From contig NZ_JAKCNS010000014.1 of assembly GCF_021440345.1 (NCBI RefSeq), positions 1 to 52,910 of the forward strand: DNA of 52,910 nucleotides, in the 5' to 3' direction. Numbering within the stretch: position 1 is the stretch's first letter; the number at the start of each line of letters is the position of its first letter. This DNA is from Kluyvera intermedia. Lineage in GTDB: Bacteria > Pseudomonadota > Gammaproteobacteria > Enterobacterales > Enterobacteriaceae. Position numbers and translations under genes: made by a program. The notes beneath the pieces were generated by a model. It saw nothing but the letters and a program-made list of their open reading frames with translations. It made no database searches and was not told the origin of the DNA. Positions 48,897 through 52,910 of the stretch are shown piece by piece.

Positions 48897-50026
48897 TAGA
48901 GCTGGAAGTTGCTGAGATCGTCAGTATCGACTTCCGCGTCAATCTGCCCAACCAGATACGAGCTGACTTCCACTTCCTGCGGCGCTACCTGCACGTTATC
49001 GGACACCAGCCAGGTGTTGATCCACGGGATAGGGTTCGAACGCGTCTGGAACGGCAGATCCAGACCAACGGCCTGCATACGGATGTTGGTGATGTACTCA
49101 ACGTACTGACACAGAATGTCTTTGTTGAGGCCAATCATCGAACCGTCGCGGAACAGATAGTCTGCCCACTCTTTTTCCTGCACCGCCGCCTGCACGAACA
49201 GGTCATAGCATTCTTGTTTGCACTCTTCGGCAATTTCCGCCATTTCCGGATCATCCACGCCGCTGCGCAGCAGGTTCAGCATATGCTGGGTGCCGGTCAG
49301 GTGCAGAGCTTCATCGCGGGCGATAAGACGAATGATTTTGGCGTTGCCTTCCATCAGTTCGCGCTCGGCGAAGGCGAAAGAACAGGCGAAGCTGACATAG
49401 AAGCGAATCGCTTCCAGCGCATTGACGCTCATCAGGCAGACATACAGTTTCTTTTTCAGCTCGCGCAGGTTCACGGTGACGGTTTTACCGTTCACGGTAT
49501 GCGTACCTTCGCCCAGCAGATGCCAGTAGCTGGTCATCTCAATCAGCTCATCGTAATAGCTGGAGATGCCTTCCGCGCGCTTTTGGATCTGTTCGTTGGT
49601 GACGATATCGTCAAACACAATCGCCGGATCGTTGACGATGTTACGGATGATATGCGTATAAGAGCGCGAGTGGATGGTTTCAGAAAACGCCCACGTTTCC
49701 ACCCAGGTTTCCAGCTCTGGAATGGAGATCAGCGGCAGCAGCGCCACGTTCGGGCTGCGGCCCTGAATGGAGTCCAGCAGAGTCTGATATTTCAGGTTAC
49801 TGATGAAGATATGCTTTTCGTGTTCTGGCAGCGCCTGGTAATCGATACGGTCGCGGGAAACGTCCACTTCTTCCGGACGCCAGAAGAAGGAGAGTTGCTT
49901 TTCAATCAGCTTTTCGAAAATGTCATATTTCTGCTGGTCGTAGCGTGCCACGTTGACCGGCTGGCCAAAGAACATCGGCTCTTTGAGCTGATCGTTTTTC
50001 GTCTGTGAAAAAGTGGTGTATGCCAT
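48896..50026 (-). CDS. nrdB: Ribonucleoside-diphosphate reductase 1 beta subunit
   Basis: NrdB (376 residues, same as E. coli) houses the diiron-tyrosyl radical of the class Ia reductase. SETIHSRSY contains iron ligands Glu115 and His118 and the radical Tyr122. [11 protein letters not shown] holds the Glu238/His241 pair. The C-terminal tail [11 protein letters not shown] binds NrdA. ATG 50026 gives [13 protein letters not shown]; three upstream codons are also open. Confidence 0.97.
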   Translation of the reverse strand: MAYTTFSQTKNDQLKEPMFFGQPVNVARYDQQKYDIFEKLIEKQLSFFWRPEEVDVSRDRIDYQALPEHEKHIFISNLKYQTLLDSIQGRSPNVALLPLISIPELETWVETWAFSETIHSRSYTHIIRNIVNDPAIVFDDIVTNEQIQKRAEGISSYYDELIEMTSYWHLLGEGTHTVNGKTVTVNLRELKKKLYVCLMSVNALEAIRFYVSFACSFAFAERELMEGNAKIIRLIARDEALHLTGTQHMLNLLRSGVDDPEMAEIAEECKQECYDLFVQAAVQEKEWADYLFRDGSMIGLNKDILCQYVEYITNIRMQAVGLDLPFQTRSNPIPWINTWLVSDNVQVAPQEVEVSSYLVGQIDAEVDTDDLSNFQL

Positions 50027-50242
50027 TGATGTCAATCCTGTCTGGAGAGTAATGCCGGATGGCGTTTACTTACCTGCTTACAATATCGTTGCAAATATAC
50101 ACGTCATCTCGTCTGCGGCATTTTAATGCAACCCGCATGATTGAGTGTATAAATCCGTGTTCTGGGTAAGACTTTTGCGGCGCTACCCGGTAATAACGGA
50201 AATCAAAGGCCGGGTCAGCGCAGCGCTGCCCGGCAATCGTTG
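50027..50242 (-). repeat. nrdA-nrdB gap with REP-like elements
   Basis: A strong hairpin, GCCGGG-t-CAGCG with CGCTG-CCCGGC (50209-50234), lies just 3' of nrdA. A second REP half, TGCCGGATGGCG, is at 50053-50064. Such elements between nrdA and nrdB could stabilise or split the transcript and set the NrdA:NrdB ratio; that role is inference. Confidence 0.6.
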
Positions 50243-52528
50243 TCAGATTTTACATGCGCCGCTTTCGCAGCCGTCGTCCTGAATGGACGGCACCATGTCA
50301 TCCTGCGCATCTTCCGCACCGTCACGGGTGTTTTGATAGTACAGGGTCTTCACGCCAAATTTATAGGCGGTGAGCAAATCTTTGAGCAGCTGCTGCATCG
50401 GCACTTTGCCAGACGGGAAGCGCGTCGGGTCATAGTTGGTGTTCGCCGAAATCGACTGGTCGATAAACTTCTGCATGACGCCAACTAGCTGCAGGTAGCC
50501 GTCGTTGTTCGGCATTTCCCACAGCAGTTCGTAGGCGTTTTTCAGATGTTCGTAGTCTGGAACCACCTGACGCAGAATACCGTCTTTCGATGCTTTGATG
50601 CTGACATAGCCGCGCGGTGGCTCGATGCCGTTGGTGGCGTTGGAGATCTGCGAAGAGGTCTCGGACGGCATCAGGGCAGAGAGCGTGGAGTTACGCAGGC
50701 CGTGGGTCTTAATCGACTCACGCAGCGCTTCCCAATCCATGTGCAGCGGCTCGCTGGTAATCGCATCCAGGTCTTTCTTATAGGTATCGATCGGCAGAAT
50801 ACCCTGAGAGTAGGTGGTTTCGTTGAACCACGGGCACGCGCCTTGCTCTTTCGCCAGCTCATTAGAGGCTTTCAGCAGGTAGTACTGAATTGCTTCGAAA
50901 GTCTGGTGAGTCAGGTTGTTGGCGCTGCCATCGGAGTAGCGCTTGCCGTTTTTCGCCAGCCAGTAGGCGTAGTTGATAACGCCAATACCCAGGGTACGAC
51001 GGCCCATCGCGCCGCGTTCTGCCGCTTTGATTGGGTAGTCCTGGTAGTCGAGCAGGGCATCCAGCGCGCGTACTGCCAGCACCGCCAGCTCTTCGAGTTC
51101 GTCGAGGCTCTTAATCGCGCCAAGGTTGAATGCTGACAGCGTACACAGGGCGATTTCACCGTTTTCGTCGTTTACATCGTCCAGCGGTTTGGTTGGCAGG
51201 GCGATTTCCAGGCACAGGTTAGACTGGCGTACCGGCGCGATGGTTGGATCAAACGGGCTGTGGGTGTTGCAGTGGTCCACGTTCTGAATATAGATACGGC
51301 CAGTTGAGGCGCGTTCCTGCATCATCAGCGAGAACAGCTCAACCGCTTTCACGCGCTGCTTACGGATGCTGTCGTCGTTTTCATACTGGGTGTACAGACG
51401 TTCGAATTCGTCCTGATTGGCGAAGAACGCATCGTACAGGCCTGGGACGTCGGACGGGCTGAACAGAGTGATGTCACCGCCTTTCAGCAGACGGGTGTAC
51501 ATCAGTTTGTTGATCTGCACGCCGTAGTCCATATGACGAACGCGGTTGCCTTCAACGCCACGGTTGTTCTTCAGGACCAGCAGGCTTTCCACTTCCAGGT
51601 GCCACATTGGATAGAAGAGGGTGGCCGCACCGCCACGCACGCCGCCCTGAGAGCAGGATTTCACTGCGGTCTGGAAGTGCTTATAGAACGGGATACAGCC
51701 GGTGTGGAAGGCTTCACCGCCGCGAATTGGGCTACCCAGCGCACGGATGCGACCGGCGTTGATACCGATACCGGCGCGCTGGGAGACGTATTTCACGATT
51801 GCGCTGGAGGTGGCGTTGATGGAGTCGAGGCTGTCGCCACACTCGATCAGAACGCAGGAGCTGAACTGACGCGTTGGGGTACGCACGCCGGACATAATTG
51901 GCGTTGGCAGCGAAATTTTGAACGTGGAGACCGCATCATAGAAGCGTTTGACATAGCTCAGGCGCGTTTCACGTGGATAGTTAGAGAACAGGCACGCGGC
52001 CACCAGAATATAGAGGAACTGAGCGCTCTCGTAAATTTCGCCAGTCACACGGTTCTGTACCAGGTATTTACCTTCCAGCTGCTTCACGGCGGCGTAGGAG
52101 AAGGTCATGTCACGGTCGTGAACGATGAACGAGTCCATCTGCTTGAACTCTTCTTCCGTATAGTCTTCCAGCAGATGATTGTCGTATTTACCCAGATCGA
52201 CCATGTGTTTGACATGGGTGAACAGCGCCGGTGGCTCGAACTGGCCGTAGGCTTTTTTGCGCAGGTGGAATACCGCCAGGCGTGCGGCCAGGTACTGGTA
52301 GTCCGGTGCGTCGTGAGAGATCAGGTCTGCGGCGGCCTTGATAATGGTTTCATGAATATCGGACGTTTTCATCCCGTCGTAGAACTGGATGTGGGAACGC
52401 AGCTCAACCTGAGAAATAGAAACGTTATGCAACCCTTCAGCAGCCCAATCCAGCACGCGATGAATTTTGTCGAGGTTAATGCGCTCTGTGCGGCCGTCAC
52501 GCTTCGTCACCAGCAGACTCTGATTCAT
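50243..52528 (-). CDS. nrdA: Ribonucleoside-diphosphate reductase 1 alpha subunit
   Basis: NrdA (761 residues, same as E. coli) reduces ribonucleoside diphosphates. An N-terminal ATP-cone (LLVTKRDGRTERINLDKIH) gives dATP/ATP activity control. Active-site residues are SSCVLIECGD and ALCTLSAFN (redox cysteine pair), NLCLEIALP (radical Cys439, Asn437, Glu441) and LYYQNTRDG (radical-path Tyr pair). The C-terminal CESGACKI cysteines accept electrons from thioredoxin. ATG 52528 is the family start; an open frame to 52576 crosses a DnaA box. Confidence 0.97.
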   Translation of the reverse strand: MNQSLLVTKRDGRTERINLDKIHRVLDWAAEGLHNVSISQVELRSHIQFYDGMKTSDIHETIIKAAADLISHDAPDYQYLAARLAVFHLRKKAYGQFEPPALFTHVKHMVDLGKYDNHLLEDYTEEEFKQMDSFIVHDRDMTFSYAAVKQLEGKYLVQNRVTGEIYESAQFLYILVAACLFSNYPRETRLSYVKRFYDAVSTFKISLPTPIMSGVRTPTRQFSSCVLIECGDSLDSINATSSAIVKYVSQRAGIGINAGRIRALGSPIRGGEAFHTGCIPFYKHFQTAVKSCSQGGVRGGAATLFYPMWHLEVESLLVLKNNRGVEGNRVRHMDYGVQINKLMYTRLLKGGDITLFSPSDVPGLYDAFFANQDEFERLYTQYENDDSIRKQRVKAVELFSLMMQERASTGRIYIQNVDHCNTHSPFDPTIAPVRQSNLCLEIALPTKPLDDVNDENGEIALCTLSAFNLGAIKSLDELEELAVLAVRALDALLDYQDYPIKAAERGAMGRRTLGIGVINYAYWLAKNGKRYSDGSANNLTHQTFEAIQYYLLKASNELAKEQGACPWFNETTYSQGILPIDTYKKDLDAITSEPLHMDWEALRESIKTHGLRNSTLSALMPSETSSQISNATNGIEPPRGYVSIKASKDGILRQVVPDYEHLKNAYELLWEMPNNDGYLQLVGVMQKFIDQSISANTNYDPTRFPSGKVPMQQLLKDLLTAYKFGVKTLYYQNTRDGAEDAQDDMVPSIQDDGCESGACKI

Positions 52529-52910
52529 GTGATTTTTACCTGTCCGTGAAAAGAAAAATGTCCCCTGCTTATCCACAATTACCGGTGGTGTGAAAACCTG
52601 TGGATAAATACTATATGTAGGGGGTCGTTGATTAATTGAACGCTATATGGTGAGTTATTCTAGTAGGGATTCTTTTGAGTACAAGAGTTGATTTTGATGT
52701 TGAATTGAGGTTGTGAAAGGGTAAAAAACGCTAAGTCCACGGCACGTAAGGGCTGGCGAGGATGTCAATAATTTGCAAAAAAAAATGAAAATTTGATCGA
52801 GTGCTGATTTCTTCGTCGAAGGGCGTTGTTGCGCAATATGATGTAGCGCAATTTTGTTGTGGCTATATCCCGATCATTAGTAGGTGACGCGTAGGCCCGA
52901 AAAGCGAAGC
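52529..52910 (-). promoter_or_regulatory. nrdAB promoter with DnaA boxes and paired NrdR boxes
   Basis: Two perfect DnaA boxes TTATCCACA face each other at 52569-52577 (plus) and 52599-52607 (minus). Two NrdR-like boxes share the core CTATATG at 52611 and 52643, exactly 32 bases apart, as in known NrdR operator pairs. A minus-strand promoter candidate reads TTGTAC (52679-52684), a 16-base spacer, then TAGAAT (52657-52662). An A-tract at about 52777-52790 could bend DNA. No gene is seen between here and the window end. Confidence 0.75.

Noticed and set aside
51533-52549. A 338-codon plus-strand frame across nrdA
   Set aside because: It is antisense to nrdA, with no domain or start signal.
1-52910. 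CRISPR arrays, tRNA/rRNA genes, insertion sequences, integrases
   Set aside because: I looked for regular repeats, clover-leaf-like segments, transposase motifs and terminal repeats and found none.

Overview
This window is chromosomal DNA from an Enterobacteriaceae member. The nuo, men, glp and nrd proteins match the Escherichia coli K-12 proteins in length and in most visible residues. GC is fairly high in the housekeeping genes. The accessory content (mesXD, a CheV gene, no arn genes beside menE) suits the Klebsiella / Raoultella / Enterobacter side of the family better than Escherichia, but I cannot fix the genus from this sequence alone. I see no insertion sequence, phage, CRISPR array, rRNA or tRNA.

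Layout. (1) 1-17046: lrhA, a LysR regulator with a long untranslated leader, then a 625-base regulatory gap and the complete thirteen-gene nuoA-nuoN operon with a fused nuoCD. It encodes respiratory complex I and ends in a clear rho-independent terminator. (2) 17188-33680: an accessory block occupying the place where E. coli K-12 has yfbK-yfbP and elaD. It holds a secreted stand-alone TolA C-terminal-like domain protein, two RhtB/LysE-type exporters around a LysR regulator, a small secreted protein, a mesX-mesD pair (DUF1852 plus a MetE-core methionine synthase), an MFS exporter behind a palindromic operator, and two tandem related lipoproteins. It also holds a LysR / MFS / tautomerase / AbrB-family cluster, an AI-2E-family membrane protein, a HAMP-GAF-GGDEF diguanylate cyclase, another secreted protein and an orphan cheV. 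(3) 33745-42354: rbn (RNase BN/Z) and elaA in divergent orientation, then menF-menD-menH-menB-menC-menE, the chorismate-to-o-succinylbenzoyl-CoA-to-DHNA-CoA arm of menaquinone synthesis. (4) 42534-44369: yfaZ (outer-membrane protein) and yfaY (CinA-like). (5) 44341-48426, minus strand: glpABC, anaerobic glycerol-3-phosphate dehydrogenase. (6) 48642-52528, minus strand: nrdA-nrdB-yfaE, the aerobic class Ia ribonucleotide reductase and its ferredoxin, with DnaA boxes and paired NrdR boxes upstream.

How it works together. The conserved parts are largely respiratory. Complex I puts electrons into quinone, men genes make menaquinone for anaerobic chains, GlpABC feeds electrons from glycerol-3-phosphate to menaquinone, and NrdAB-YfaE depends on oxygen. 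The accessory block is mostly envelope, export and signalling genes. Its most distinctive element is mesXD, a folate-independent route to methionine.

The best candidates for under-described biology are mesXD with its structured leader, the stand-alone TolA domain III protein, the tandem CX8C lipoproteins, and the LysR-controlled MFS/tautomerase/AbrB cluster. Compared with E. coli K-12 gene order, arn/pmrD/nudI are missing between menE and yfaZ, and inaA/glpQ/glpT are missing between yfaE and glpA.
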